A DNA stretch of 64,000 nucleotides, from positions 620,001-684,000 of the forward strand of contig NZ_NETS01000010.1 of assembly GCF_002150035.1 (NCBI RefSeq), in the 5' to 3' direction. This DNA is from Leptospira venezuelensis. GTDB taxonomy: Bacteria > Spirochaetota > Leptospiria > Leptospirales > Leptospiraceae. This document shows positions 16,886-25,562 of this stretch, piece by piece. The translations under genes and the position numbers were made by a program. Below the pieces are notes generated by a model that searched no databases, was not told the origin of the DNA, and saw only the letters and a list, made by a program, of their open reading frames with translations. How positions within the stretch are numbered: position 1 is the stretch's first letter; the number at the start of each line of letters is the position of its first letter.

Positions 16886-16945
16886 TCCCCGGTTCTAAGT
16901 CGGTTTCTTACAAAAGAACAGAAAACTTGGATTCTATCAAGAAAA

Positions 16946-17845
16946 CTATTTCACGCCGTAATAGCGAAGAATATGCCTGAGGCTCGTCAGGTAAGAAGCA
17001 CCGAATAGATTAATATGCACAAGCACTGGATACAATTGCCAGAATTGGATCCTATCCTTCAAATTACCCGGATCATCTATGCCAGCAGTAGCCAGAATAT
17101 CTTGCATCTCTTCTAAATTTAATGGGCTTCCGAATAATTGTAGCATAGCAAGGTCTTGTTCCGGATGAGAATAAGCCACAGATGGATCTATCAAATATGC
17201 AAATCCATTCTTACCTTGCAAAACGTTTCCGGACCAAAGATCTCCATGGACCATTCTAGGTTTTACATGATCCAGTCCCCAATCTTCTGAAAACTTATTG
17301 AAGATCCCTCTGATTGCTAGTAGGTCTTTGTCTGTAAGAAGTTTTCTGGCTTGTGCAAGTTCTATCTGAGGTTTTAATCTTCGTTCCCAATAAAATTCTC
17401 TGAAGGAAGAAAACCAACCGTTGGCTTGGTTTAAAGTGCCAATAAAGTTATCCTTCTTCCAGCCCCAGGAACCGAATTCGTTTTTGTATAAATTTTTTAA
17501 ACTGGCAATTAGATCTTCTCTAAAACCCGCAGAAGAACCTGTTTGCACAAACTCCATGGCAAGCAGGGAAACTTTTCCTAAATGAACGGTTCCTAAATAT
17601 TCAGGAACCCGCACCCCAAGCCTGCAAAGTTGTTCCAGACCTTCTGCCTCAGTCTCGGCCATTTCTTTTTTAGGAATGATCTTAATGGCAAGTTGGGAAC
17701 CGTCAGGTAACCGTGCCTTATATAGTTCGAATAAACTTGTAGAATGATGAGTGATCTCCGCCTTTTTGGAGGAGGATAAAATACCAAGACGATCTAATCC
17801 GTCTCGGATCAATTCACCCATTCCTGTATTCGTGATTGCCATCAT
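16946..17845 (-). CDS. Fructosamine/ketosamine kinase family protein
   Basis: Member of the FN3K/YniA family of small-molecule kinases, which phosphorylate ketosamines formed by protein glycation. The catalytic loop MVHGDLWSGNVLQ and the metal-binding LIDPSVAYSHPEQDLAM follow the aminoglycoside-kinase-like pattern. The N-lobe contains the FELYKARLPDGSQLAIKI nucleotide-binding stretch with the Lys. The start at 17845 is favoured because GGTAGG lies 6 bases upstream; an earlier ATG at 17899 would add 18 poorly structured residues. It is followed on the opposite strand by the GH18-like gene and may be transcribed alone. Confidence 0.9.
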   Translation of the reverse strand: MMAITNTGMGELIRDGLDRLGILSSSKKAEITHHSTSLFELYKARLPDGSQLAIKIIPKKEMAETEAEGLEQLCRLGVRVPEYLGTVHLGKVSLLAMEFVQTGSSAGFREDLIASLKNLYKNEFGSWGWKKDNFIGTLNQANGWFSSFREFYWERRLKPQIELAQARKLLTDKDLLAIRGIFNKFSEDWGLDHVKPRMVHGDLWSGNVLQGKNGFAYLIDPSVAYSHPEQDLAMLQLFGSPLNLEEMQDILATAGIDDPGNLKDRIQFWQLYPVLVHINLFGASYLTSLRHILRYYGVK

Positions 17846-17958
17846 TCGCATCCTACCTAATTCTTCGACCCTGGCTGTGTATTTAAAATCGGAGATCATA
17901 CCTTCAGGATTGAAGAAAAATCAAGGATCGGTTTCCTTAATATTTACAGGACGGATAA

Positions 17959-18891
17959 ATGAAGGTCTTTTCAGGGCTTAGATTCATATTTAACTGCGTT
18001 ATTTGCATTTCCCTATGTCCCTTATCGGCTCAGGAAAATGTATGGAAGTATACTATAAGCCAGGACCTAAGCTCCAAACCCTTAGCTTATTGGGAGAAGG
18101 TATTCAAACCTGGAATCAGCATTTGTTTTACCGGGACTTATATCGGAGCTAATGGAGAAGTCTCCGGAGTTTCGGTACCTTCTGCCCTTCAAATAATTGG
18201 AAATAAGAATGAGATCAGATGGTTTCCGCTCATTACTTTTAGTTCAGAAGCAATAGGGAAGAAGGTTCTGGCTTCTCCCCAGCTCCGAAAATCTCTTGTT
18301 CGAAATCTAGAACTCTATATGAAAGATCATTCTTTCTATTCAGGGATTCATTTGGATTTTGAAGGAATAGGTACAGAACATTCTACCTACTATAAAGAAC
18401 TCTTGTTGGAACTCCAACCGATCTTAAAAAAGAAAGGTAAACTTCTTACATTGGCGGTCTTTCCGATGGAAGGATTTGATCCTAAACTTTCCGGTTTTCA
18501 CTCAGAAATTTATAAAGAAAATCTCGCAGACGAAATTGTGCTTATGGCTTACGATCTGCATTCTTCTAAAACTTCTCCCGGACCGGTGACAGAGTTTAAT
18601 TGGGCAAAACGAAATACTGAACATCTACTCAAAACATATAAACCGGAACAAATCTGGCTTGGTCTCCCTCTTTACGGTTATTATTGGAAGAAGGGTGTAA
18701 GACGCCCTAAACTCCTAACCCAATCCTCCGATAGAAATTTTGTAATTCAGCATGGAAAAGAAAAAGAAGGCATCTTTCTCATCCGTACGACTCAAGGAGA
18801 AGGAAGTCTGGTCCTAGATCTAAAGTTCTGGGAAGAGTATTCAAAAAACATAAAGCTGAAGGGTATAGCTTTTTGGAGGCAAGGCTTTTGA
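17959..18891 (+). CDS. Exported glycoside hydrolase family 18-like protein
   Basis: 310 residues with an N-terminal signal peptide ending near LCPLSAQE. The family 18 core is shown by YSGIHLDFEGIG (active-site DFE replacing the classical DxDxE), by LTLAVFPMEGF, by DEIVLMAYDLHSS and by IWLGLPLYGYYW. This pattern is close to the YaaH/spore-germination type and chitinase-like proteins. It probably acts on a beta-linked amino sugar polymer at the cell envelope or outside it, but cleavage of chitin is not implied. It converges with the 18896 gene, with 4 bases between. Confidence 0.85.
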   Translation: MKVFSGLRFIFNCVICISLCPLSAQENVWKYTISQDLSSKPLAYWEKVFKPGISICFTGTYIGANGEVSGVSVPSALQIIGNKNEIRWFPLITFSSEAIGKKVLASPQLRKSLVRNLELYMKDHSFYSGIHLDFEGIGTEHSTYYKELLLELQPILKKKGKLLTLAVFPMEGFDPKLSGFHSEIYKENLADEIVLMAYDLHSSKTSPGPVTEFNWAKRNTEHLLKTYKPEQIWLGLPLYGYYWKKGVRRPKLLTQSSDRNFVIQHGKEKEGIFLIRTTQGEGSLVLDLKFWEEYSKNIKLKGIAFWRQGF

Positions 18892-18895
18892 AATT

Positions 18896-19612
18896 TTATC
18901 TAAACCCATAAACGATTTTTACCTTATAACTTTTCCCGGTTTCATCGTTAATATTACTGGTGCCTTTGTATTCCATAATCCTTTTAGATTCTATATCATA
19001 TACTAAATCAATCGGTTTTACGAATACAGAAAGAATGGCACTCGCTATTTTCATTCTCAGGAATAAGGCAGGTTTGCCTCTGTATTCCCCTTCCTTGGTT
19101 TTTTCTACTGAGAACTGGAACTTATCTCTTTCTACCGGAACTAAAATATGAAAATTTATTTTTTTACCGGACATGAGTTCATCCCAATGATCGATCACGA
19201 AATAATCGAAACCTCCATCCAAGGCGGATAAACCGCTACCATCTATGGATTTTTCTTGGATTGTATCACTTAACTTTCTTCGGGCGAATAGTTTTACGGA
19301 GTTTCCATCCTGCAATGTCCCTCCTTCCAGATATCCGTCTCTAAAGTCCTCCAATTTAAATTCAGGAATGGTTCTGCTTTTTGAAAAACTGATCTTCTTT
19401 TTCGCAAAAGTTTTTCCTTCAGCGTCCTTATATGTAATGATAGAACTAACATGTCTGCCGTTCTCCCAGACCTCTTCGTGAAAGTCCTTATACAAAAGAT
19501 TGCCGGTTTGTAAATCGTAAGCGATCCCATTAAATCTGATTTTTCCACGTTCTGTTGAAGAGAGAGGGGATATCAAAAGTAAAATGAAAAGAGCAAAAAC
19601 CGATTTAAACAT
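18896..19612 (-). CDS. Exported hypothetical protein
   Basis: 238 residues from the ATG at 19612, chosen because GGAGG lies 10 bases upstream and because the signal peptide MFKSVFALFILLLISPLSS then begins the protein. The mature part is beta-rich, with antiparallel-looking segments (KIRFNGIAYDLQTGNLLYKD, VSSIITYKDAEGK) and a final strand KVKIVYGF. No family was recognised. It is divergent from the FecR lipoprotein across a 142-base region that holds a large inverted repeat. Location is probably periplasmic. Confidence 0.82.
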   Translation of the reverse strand: MFKSVFALFILLLISPLSSTERGKIRFNGIAYDLQTGNLLYKDFHEEVWENGRHVSSIITYKDAEGKTFAKKKISFSKSRTIPEFKLEDFRDGYLEGGTLQDGNSVKLFARRKLSDTIQEKSIDGSGLSALDGGFDYFVIDHWDELMSGKKINFHILVPVERDKFQFSVEKTKEGEYRGKPALFLRMKIASAILSVFVKPIDLVYDIESKRIMEYKGTSNINDETGKSYKVKIVYGFR

Positions 19613-19679
19613 ACTGTAGGAACCTCCGTCGAATTTTCGTAATCTTTGCAAAAATCCGGGCCATAAATTGTTATTAAGA

Positions 19680-19741
19680 CTGGAAATAAATTTTATTCGT
19701 TCGAAAAAGTTATTCGAATTTAGCTATTTTTTTATTTCCAG
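19680..19741. promoter_or_regulatory. Long inverted repeat upstream of the FecR lipoprotein
   Basis: Arms CTGGAAATAAA (19680-19690) and TTTATTTCCAG (19731-19741) are exact reverse complements, 40 bases apart. The loop holds smaller palindromes TTCGAA (19700-19705) and ATTCGAAT (19712-19719). The right arm abuts the GGCGGA ribosome site of the FecR gene (ATG 19755). It may form a 5' leader hairpin that exposes or hides this site, or be a regulator target. Confidence 0.5.
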
Positions 19742-19754
19742 GCGGAATAAATAA

Positions 19755-20870
19755 ATGAATCGAAAACTCTTCCTGTTACTCCTGATTGGAACAATTATCG
19801 GATCTACAAATTCATGTTCCAAAATTCTAAACGCTAAATCCAAGCCAGGTTTAGTAGTCATATTCCTAAATGGAAAAGTAGAAGTTTCAAGAAATGGAAA
19901 ACTCATCCCCCTTTCTTTAGGAAGTATCCTTCAAAAGAACGATACCATTAAAACAAATAGCGGCACCTTAGATCTTCAAACAAACCTTGGCCATGTAATC
20001 CGTCTAAAGTCATATACAGATCTAAGCATTGATGCTCTTCACGGGGATCTTTCTGAAGAAACCTCCCTTGCAGTTAGAACGGGACTTCTTCTTGTAAAAA
20101 CAAATAAATTAAGCCAGAGGGAACAGTTCAAAATTTCTACATCTACTGCAATCGCTGGAGTTCGAGGGACTGCATTCTCTTTCGAAGTAGTACAAGGCAC
20201 ACTTCCTAAAATCAAAGTGTATGAGGGAATGGTTGCAATGACCTTAAAGGCCCCTGTTAGCCAAGTAATCCCTGCAGACAAAATTGCAGAAAATCCAAAC
20301 TATCAAAAACTCCAGAAATTATTGGAAGAAAACGAGATAGTGATCTCTGAAGAAGAAGAAGCAGAAGTTAAACCGGAATTCGACCAATTGGCCCAAACAA
20401 TTTTGAATCGATTAGATGATGCTGCCGTTGCTCAAAGTATTGAAAATTTCAGGGATGATTTATTACGCACAGTCCAAAAAGGAAAATTTGAAAGAGACCC
20501 TAGAGAAAGTGCTGATCTAGAAACCTTAGTAAAAGTAGATGAGGATCTCATCTCAGGTAGTTTAAATAGTAAGTCCCTAGCAAAGGAAATAGAAAAGGAC
20601 CAAGACGAAAAATTGAATATTGCTCTGGATAAAGTAGAATCGATTGCAGGTTCTCAAAAACTGGACTCCGAAGAAGAGATCAAAAAATATTATAGCGTTT
20701 TAGAATCAATTCATAAGCTGGATAAAACAATTTTATATGGAGCAGTGGTAACTCAGGTAGGAAATACCATTTTGGTACATTCTACCAAAGGTATCTTCCG
20801 TATGAATATTTCCGAAGTGGAGTATATCCAATACAAAAACTTTGATGTGGTTACTAAAAAGAAAAGGTAA
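19755..20870 (+). CDS. FecR-domain lipoprotein
   Basis: 371 residues. The signal region MNRKLFLLLLIGTIIGSTNSC ends in a Cys, predicting lipidation. A FecR domain occupies about residues 30-165: GKVEVSRNGK, then LSLGSILQKNDTIKTNSGT, then TSTAIAGVRGTAFSFEV. In the best studied systems FecR domains sense a periplasmic state, but in spirochaetes and relatives they are widespread and mostly uncharacterised. The remaining 200 residues are charged and helical (EEEEAEVKPEFDQLAQTILN). Ends with a beta-type segment TILVHSTKGIFRMNI. Not linked to a TonB receptor or sigma factor here. Confidence 0.9.
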   Translation: MNRKLFLLLLIGTIIGSTNSCSKILNAKSKPGLVVIFLNGKVEVSRNGKLIPLSLGSILQKNDTIKTNSGTLDLQTNLGHVIRLKSYTDLSIDALHGDLSEETSLAVRTGLLLVKTNKLSQREQFKISTSTAIAGVRGTAFSFEVVQGTLPKIKVYEGMVAMTLKAPVSQVIPADKIAENPNYQKLQKLLEENEIVISEEEEAEVKPEFDQLAQTILNRLDDAAVAQSIENFRDDLLRTVQKGKFERDPRESADLETLVKVDEDLISGSLNSKSLAKEIEKDQDEKLNIALDKVESIAGSQKLDSEEEIKKYYSVLESIHKLDKTILYGAVVTQVGNTILVHSTKGIFRMNISEVEYIQYKNFDVVTKKKR

Positions 20871-20966
20871 ACTTGGACGGTCGGTTTGTTTTCTTGCAAA
20901 TCGGCCGGATCCCCATTTTTTCCTTTCCATTCTCCTTCCTCTCCGGAAATTCTCTCAAAAGAACCT

Positions 20967-22130
20967 ATGAGAAAGAAAATACTTCTGCTCGGCTCAGGTG
21001 AGCTCGGAAAAGAATTCGTAATCGCAGCCCAAAGATTAGGCCAATATATAATTACAGTCGATAGTTACGATGGAGCACCCGCAATGCAGGTCGCTCATGA
21101 AAAAGAAGTCATCGATATGCTGGATGGGGACGCACTAGATAGAGTCGTTGCCAAACATAAACCCGATTTGATCGTTCCGGAAATCGAAGCAATCAGAACC
21201 GAAAGATTTTATGAATATGAAAAGCAAGGTTACCAAGTGGTTCCGAGCGCTAAGGCTGCAAACTTTACGATGAACCGTAAAGCAATCAGAGACCTTGCTT
21301 CTCAAACATTAGGCTTAAAAACAGCCAAGTATAAATATGCATCTACATTAGAAGGATTGAAAGAAGCAATTTCAACCATAGGAATTCCTTGCGTTGTAAA
21401 ACCTTTGATGTCCTCATCTGGTAAAGGACAGTCCGTCATTAAAACGGAATCAGATATCGAACCGGCTTGGATCGCTTCTCAAACCAAAGGGAGAACTGGT
21501 GCTTCGGAGATCATAGTCGAGGAGTTTATCTCCTTCGAATCTGAGATCACTTTATTAACTGTGACTCAAAAGTCGGGAAGAACTTTATTCTGCCCTCCAA
21601 TTGGTCATAGGCAAGAAAGAGGAGACTATCAAGAAAGCTGGCAACCTACAGAGATCAGCGATTCCCAACTTAAATCAGCTCAAGAAATGGCGGAGAAGGT
21701 CACGAAAGAACTAGGTGGCGCAGGTATCTGGGGAGTAGAATTTTTCTTAACAAAAGATGATGTCTATTTTTCAGAACTTTCTCCAAGACCGCATGATACT
21801 GGAATGGTTACTTTGGCCGGCACCCAAAGTTTTAATGAATTTGAATTACATGTTAGAACTGTTTTAGGTTTGCCAATTCCTGAAATTCTTTTGGTAAGAA
21901 GAGGAGCAAGCGCTGTAATCCTAGCTCAAACTGAAGGCCAGGTTCCAAATATCCAAGGACTCGATAAGGCTTGTGAAATGCCTGAATCTGATCTTAGAAT
22001 TTTTGGAAAACCGATCACCAAAAAATATAGAAGAATGGGAGTGGCACTTACTTATTCTGATAAAGATGAATCCATCTCTATGCTTCGCAAAAGAGCAGTA
22101 TTGATCGCATCTAAGATCAAAGTGGATTAA
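20967..22130 (+). CDS. purT: Formate-dependent phosphoribosylglycinamide formyltransferase (PurT)
   Basis: ATP-grasp enzyme converting GAR, ATP and formate to formyl-GAR in purine biosynthesis, replacing the folate-dependent PurN. From ATG 20967 the length is 387 residues, near the E. coli 392. It opens MRKKILLLGSGELGKEFVIA, and shows EIEAIRT, the ATP-grasp loop SSSGKGQSVI, the GVEFFLTKDDVYFSELSPRPHDTGMVTL metal-binding region and QSFNEFELHVR. An upstream in-frame start at 20886 gives an unconserved tail and is rejected. It converges with gpsA-plsB, and the shared junction carries a hairpin. Confidence 0.95.
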   Translation: MRKKILLLGSGELGKEFVIAAQRLGQYIITVDSYDGAPAMQVAHEKEVIDMLDGDALDRVVAKHKPDLIVPEIEAIRTERFYEYEKQGYQVVPSAKAANFTMNRKAIRDLASQTLGLKTAKYKYASTLEGLKEAISTIGIPCVVKPLMSSSGKGQSVIKTESDIEPAWIASQTKGRTGASEIIVEEFISFESEITLLTVTQKSGRTLFCPPIGHRQERGDYQESWQPTEISDSQLKSAQEMAEKVTKELGGAGIWGVEFFLTKDDVYFSELSPRPHDTGMVTLAGTQSFNEFELHVRTVLGLPIPEILLVRRGASAVILAQTEGQVPNIQGLDKACEMPESDLRIFGKPITKKYRRMGVALTYSDKDESISMLRKRAVLIASKIKVD

Positions 22131-22133
22131 TAC

Positions 22134-22161
22134 AAAACGGACCCGGCTTTAAGTCGGGTCC
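22134..22161 (-). terminator. Terminator hairpin at the purT / gpsA-plsB junction
   Basis: GGACCCGGC (22139-22147) pairs with GTCGGGTCC (22153-22161), 9 base pairs with one G-T, loop TTTAA. On the minus strand it is followed by GTTTTG (22138 to 22133), so it acts mainly for the minus-strand gene. The stop codon of that gene (22149-22151) lies in the loop. No T-run follows on the plus strand. Confidence 0.7.
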
Positions 22162-24569
22162 GGTACCATGTTTCCATAATATTGCAAAAGTTCAGGTTCT
22201 AATGCCTTGATCAGACCATTTTCTTTTTTGATAAACTTTCTGGAATTTAAGACCTTGAGTCCTCTTTCTAAAATTTCAGAAACATCCTTAGTCAGATAAT
22301 TTCCTTTTCGTGTGAGGATCATTTCTTCTATCATTTTGCTAAGATCTGAAGCGCTGATCTCTCCATCCGCTTCCATCAAAAGTTTTGCTACTATATGGTT
22401 TGGAAGAATTTTATGATGAGCTTGCCAGTATCTGGAAATCTCCATCGAGATAGAAAGAGTGGGATCATCTTCTTGTATATATCTCGAAACCGGGATCGGC
22501 TCGCAAAGATCCATATACACCTCTGTTCTTTTGAATAAGAAATCTCTGAAAGAAAGATGAGTGTCCTTTCCGGCAAACTCCACATCTTCCGGAACGTTCT
22601 CGTAAGATAGAACAATAGGAACTACAATCACTTCGCTTCCTGTATGTTTAAATGCATCTACAGATGTGGAAAGAATTCCTGTTTTGATCGGAATGATGCC
22701 GCCGGTTCTGGATCTAGTTCCCTCTGGATATACCAATGTAGGAATTCCAGCTTCGAGCATCATTGTAGAGTACTGGGTCAAACACTCTAGATATAGAAGG
22801 TTCCGATTTCTTTTGCGATCCACCATATAAGCTCCAAGGGATTTTAAAACCCTAGCAAGCCCAGGAGTCCCCATTACTTTTTTATCAGCAGCATATCTTG
22901 GAACAGGAAGCCCAAGCCATCTCAGACCAAAAGCTACTTCGATAGAATCTAAATGAGATCTATGAGTTGGAGTGTATAAAATATCGTACCTAGAAGCAAG
23001 AGCTTTGATCTCCTTTATGTTTCCGCCGATCTTAGGAAGGCCTCCTCCGGGCTTAAAACCACCTATTGCAAAACGCGCAGGAGCAACTAAATGAATCAAA
23101 GATTCTCTAAAGAGTGGGCTATATTCATCTGCTATTTCAGAAACATAAAACTCTACTAGACGTTCTATATTTCTGCTCTTTCCATTTTCATAAGCTACTT
23201 CCGCTTCTTTCCATAATTCAATTTCTTTTGGAAGAAGCATCAGGTCTGTTCCAGCTTCAGTCTCTACGGCTTCAGTATATCTCTTCTCCAAAGACTTGAT
23301 CTGCAATCCAGATTGTTTTAAGATCCTATCTGATAATCCAGGTTGAGAATGAACGTGTCGAAGCACCCTTCTTCTTAATGCTTGTTGGAATTCCTTCCCA
23401 GATGCCAAAGATAAACCAAATCTTTTACGAGCCGTCCTGGAGATATTTCTGATATCGTCGCTTGTAGATTTAGAAACGAATCGGATCATTTCCGTTGGAG
23501 AAACCTTTCTAGTAAGTACTTCAAAAAGTGTTGTAAAAAGTGGGAGCTCCACTTTCTTCTCTTCCGCAAGATCCAGAATAGTAGAAAGTGCATAGGCTCC
23601 TTCTACGTGTGTTTCACTCTGGCTCATCTCTTTTTGGATGAATTCTTTTGGATTTAAGAATAACTCGATTCTTTCGAGTAAATTCGGAGAATCCTCCCCA
23701 GAGATCAACTTACGAATAAATCTTTGTCCATAAGCCCTATTCCGACTGGACCTGGAAGTTGCAGTAGTAATCAAATCTGCAAGTCCGAATTCCATTGCAG
23801 GTTTTATGGGAAGTTCTAATGCATTTAATAGAGTTATTATTTCTGAAAAACCTAAGCTGATCAATTCGCCTTCGAAATTGGATCCACATTCTGGAATTCC
23901 ATTCACAAAACCACAAGCGATCGCGATCGGATTTTTCATCACTCCGAATAATTCTAAAGTTCTGATATCTTCAAAAGTTTTAATATGATTTCTGGGTCCT
24001 GAAAAAAGATCTTCCATAATCTCGGAAGCTCTTTCACCTGTGGAAGCAATAGAGAAAAAGCTATGTTTTCCTTTAGCCATCTCGGAGAGAAGATTAGGCC
24101 CTGCCACGGCAACATATTCCATGTTCAAATTTTCTTTCATCTCTCTAACTTTGATCACGTAGTCGGAGAATGTAATAGCGTTAGTTTTTTTACGAGTAGA
24201 AGTGGAAACCAATCCTTTGGTGAAAGAAATGATAGTATGCTCTTCTTGTTCTGAAAGATAAGAGGAGATCCTATCAATCACATTTTCCTTTTGTCTGGAA
24301 GGAACTGCGATAACGATGATCCACGAACCTTGAGATAAAAAATCGAAATCGTTTGTAACGATAATATTGTCAGCAAGGGGAACAATTTCTTCCAACAGCT
24401 CAGCCGATCTATCTTTTTGAAGGCGATCTGACTTTTTCTTATCGAAGTACCAAAGAAAAAGCCTGTCCGCTCTTTCGGCTAAGGATACAGAAAGATGAAC
24501 TCCCATTGGCCCGCCCCCGAAGACGGCGATGTTTTTATGACGGACTCGAGTTTCTTCCAATTCGTTCAT
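22149..24569 (-). CDS. Fused glycerol-3-phosphate dehydrogenase (GpsA-type) and glycerol-3-phosphate acyltransferase (PlsB-type)
   Basis: 806 residues covering two steps of phospholipid synthesis. Residues about 12-350 are a GpsA-like dehydrogenase: nucleotide turn VFGGGPMGVHL, IVIAVPSRQ, the likely catalytic Lys in MKNPIAIACGFVNGI near residue 212, and GLADLITTATSRSSRNRAYG. Residues about 480-720 are a PlsB-type acyltransferase with HRSHLDS (H-x4-D, near 535), KKVMGTPGLARVL, VYPEGTRSRTG near 613 and VVPIVLSYENVPED. Substrate could pass from the dehydrogenase (DHAP to G3P) to the acyltransferase (G3P to lysophosphatidate). The protein is probably peripheral on the inner membrane. Converges on purT. 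Confidence 0.88.
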   Translation of the reverse strand: MNELEETRVRHKNIAVFGGGPMGVHLSVSLAERADRLFLWYFDKKKSDRLQKDRSAELLEEIVPLADNIIVTNDFDFLSQGSWIIVIAVPSRQKENVIDRISSYLSEQEEHTIISFTKGLVSTSTRKKTNAITFSDYVIKVREMKENLNMEYVAVAGPNLLSEMAKGKHSFFSIASTGERASEIMEDLFSGPRNHIKTFEDIRTLELFGVMKNPIAIACGFVNGIPECGSNFEGELISLGFSEIITLLNALELPIKPAMEFGLADLITTATSRSSRNRAYGQRFIRKLISGEDSPNLLERIELFLNPKEFIQKEMSQSETHVEGAYALSTILDLAEEKKVELPLFTTLFEVLTRKVSPTEMIRFVSKSTSDDIRNISRTARKRFGLSLASGKEFQQALRRRVLRHVHSQPGLSDRILKQSGLQIKSLEKRYTEAVETEAGTDLMLLPKEIELWKEAEVAYENGKSRNIERLVEFYVSEIADEYSPLFRESLIHLVAPARFAIGGFKPGGGLPKIGGNIKEIKALASRYDILYTPTHRSHLDSIEVAFGLRWLGLPVPRYAADKKVMGTPGLARVLKSLGAYMVDRKRNRNLLYLECLTQYSTMMLEAGIPTLVYPEGTRSRTGGIIPIKTGILSTSVDAFKHTGSEVIVVPIVLSYENVPEDVEFAGKDTHLSFRDFLFKRTEVYMDLCEPIPVSRYIQEDDPTLSISMEISRYWQAHHKILPNHIVAKLLMEADGEISASDLSKMIEEMILTRKGNYLTKDVSEILERGLKVLNSRKFIKKENGLIKALEPELLQYYGNMVPDPT

Positions 24570-24661
24570 CTATTCATTCCAATTTTAATTTTTATATCGG
24601 GATACTTTTCAATAAGACTAGAGGAAGAAAACCAATAAAATTTCTCTACTTTTACGATTGC

Positions 24662-24705
24662 GTTTCCTGATGAAACCGAGAGCTTAGCGGAAAGCCGATC
24701 TCGGT
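24662..24705 (+). promoter_or_regulatory. Structured leader upstream of the 24731 lipoprotein
   Basis: GTTTC (24662-24666) pairs with GAAAC (24672-24676); ACCGAGA (24675-24681) pairs with TCTCGGT (24699-24705), with an inner CGG/CCG pair (24688-24690 and 24695-24697). The two outer stems share two bases, so they partly compete. The ATG at 24731 has no Shine-Dalgarno. No known riboswitch consensus was matched. Confidence 0.4.
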
Positions 24706-24730
24706 GACTAAATTCAGACTATTTCCCAAA

Positions 24731-25504
24731 ATGAAAAAAAGACTTATCATACATTTTTTCTTTATTTTAATTTTGGATCTCGTAGTGATCGATTGTTCAA
24801 CTTACTGGTCTCATAGAAAAAAAGATTTAGCGGATGTTTTCACTGCAGGAGTAGAAACTCCAGGTTACGGACTCGGAGTTAGAATAGGACCTCTTGCTAC
24901 GGGATTTGTTTTTCAAGGTGGAGAATCTGAGCCAGGTAAAAGAGACTTAGGCACAGGATACGGATTAAGAGGCGGAAATTACGGACCTTATAGATCTCAA
25001 CAATTGATCTTCGGATTTTTAGGAGGAGAGAAGTTCCACTCCATGCCTCCAAATGAAACTTCTCCCAAAAAAGAAGAAACCAAAACACCTGAATCAAATT
25101 CTCAAACTGATAAAAACTTTTTATTACTTCCCGAAAATCCGGAATCGGAACAAGACCCAAATCCTACTCCTGAACTTTCGGACGAAAGATTAAATTCTAA
25201 AAGTTATGAAATCCGATATTTACGTTTTTATAATAATCCAGTTTCTGAAAGAAGAAAGGCCAAAAAAGAAGCATTCTTTCGAAAGTACTTAGAAAGTTTA
25301 GATCCTCAAAAAAGGAACGAAGCAATCCAGTCATTCTTAGCCCAAAATCCTAAAAACAAAGACAATTATCCTTCTGCATTTTTGTTCGAAGTGGAATTAT
25401 ATATTTCTATTCGATACGGTATTAGAGTTGGATTTAACTTCGGTGAATTTTTAGATTTTCTTTTAGGGTTCGCTGGGATCGATTTGATGGAAGACGATAT
25501 CTGA
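24731..25504 (+). CDS. Hypothetical lipoprotein with Gly-rich repeat-like segment
   Basis: 257 residues from ATG 24731 (an upstream GTG at 24704 has no ribosome site). The signal region MKKRLIIHFFFILILDLVVIDC ends in a Cys, so lipidation is likely. Residues 30-105 are Gly-rich (GYGLGVRIGPLATGFVFQGG, YGLRGGNYGPYRSQQ). Then follows a low-complexity acidic stretch (KKEETKTPESNSQTDK) and a C-terminal part ending LYISIRYGIRVGFNFGEFLDF. The Gly/aromatic part looks like a surface or outer-membrane-associated module, but no family was recognised. It is preceded by a structured leader and ends in a strong terminator shared with the 25563 gene. Confidence 0.8.
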   Translation: MKKRLIIHFFFILILDLVVIDCSTYWSHRKKDLADVFTAGVETPGYGLGVRIGPLATGFVFQGGESEPGKRDLGTGYGLRGGNYGPYRSQQLIFGFLGGEKFHSMPPNETSPKKEETKTPESNSQTDKNFLLLPENPESEQDPNPTPELSDERLNSKSYEIRYLRFYNNPVSERRKAKKEAFFRKYLESLDPQKRNEAIQSFLAQNPKNKDNYPSAFLFEVELYISIRYGIRVGFNFGEFLDFLLGFAGIDLMEDDI

Positions 25505-25508
25505 AAAT

Positions 25509-25541
25509 AAAAAAGGCCGCTTTAAATCACGGCCTTTTTTT
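25509..25541. terminator. Bidirectional Rho-independent terminator
   Basis: GGCCG (25515-25519) pairs with CGGCC (25530-25534), flanked by six A on the left and seven T on the right, giving a T-run on both strands. It separates the convergent lipoprotein genes ending at 25504 and 25563. The stem extends through the A/T flanks. Confidence 0.9.
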
Positions 25542-25562
25542 GGATATAGATCAATATTTGAA

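Noticed and set aside
24667..24693. CUGAUGA followed by GAAA upstream of the 24731 gene, resembling a hammerhead ribozyme core
   Set aside because: The bases after CUGAUGA cannot pair with those before GAAA to form stem II, so no hammerhead can fold.
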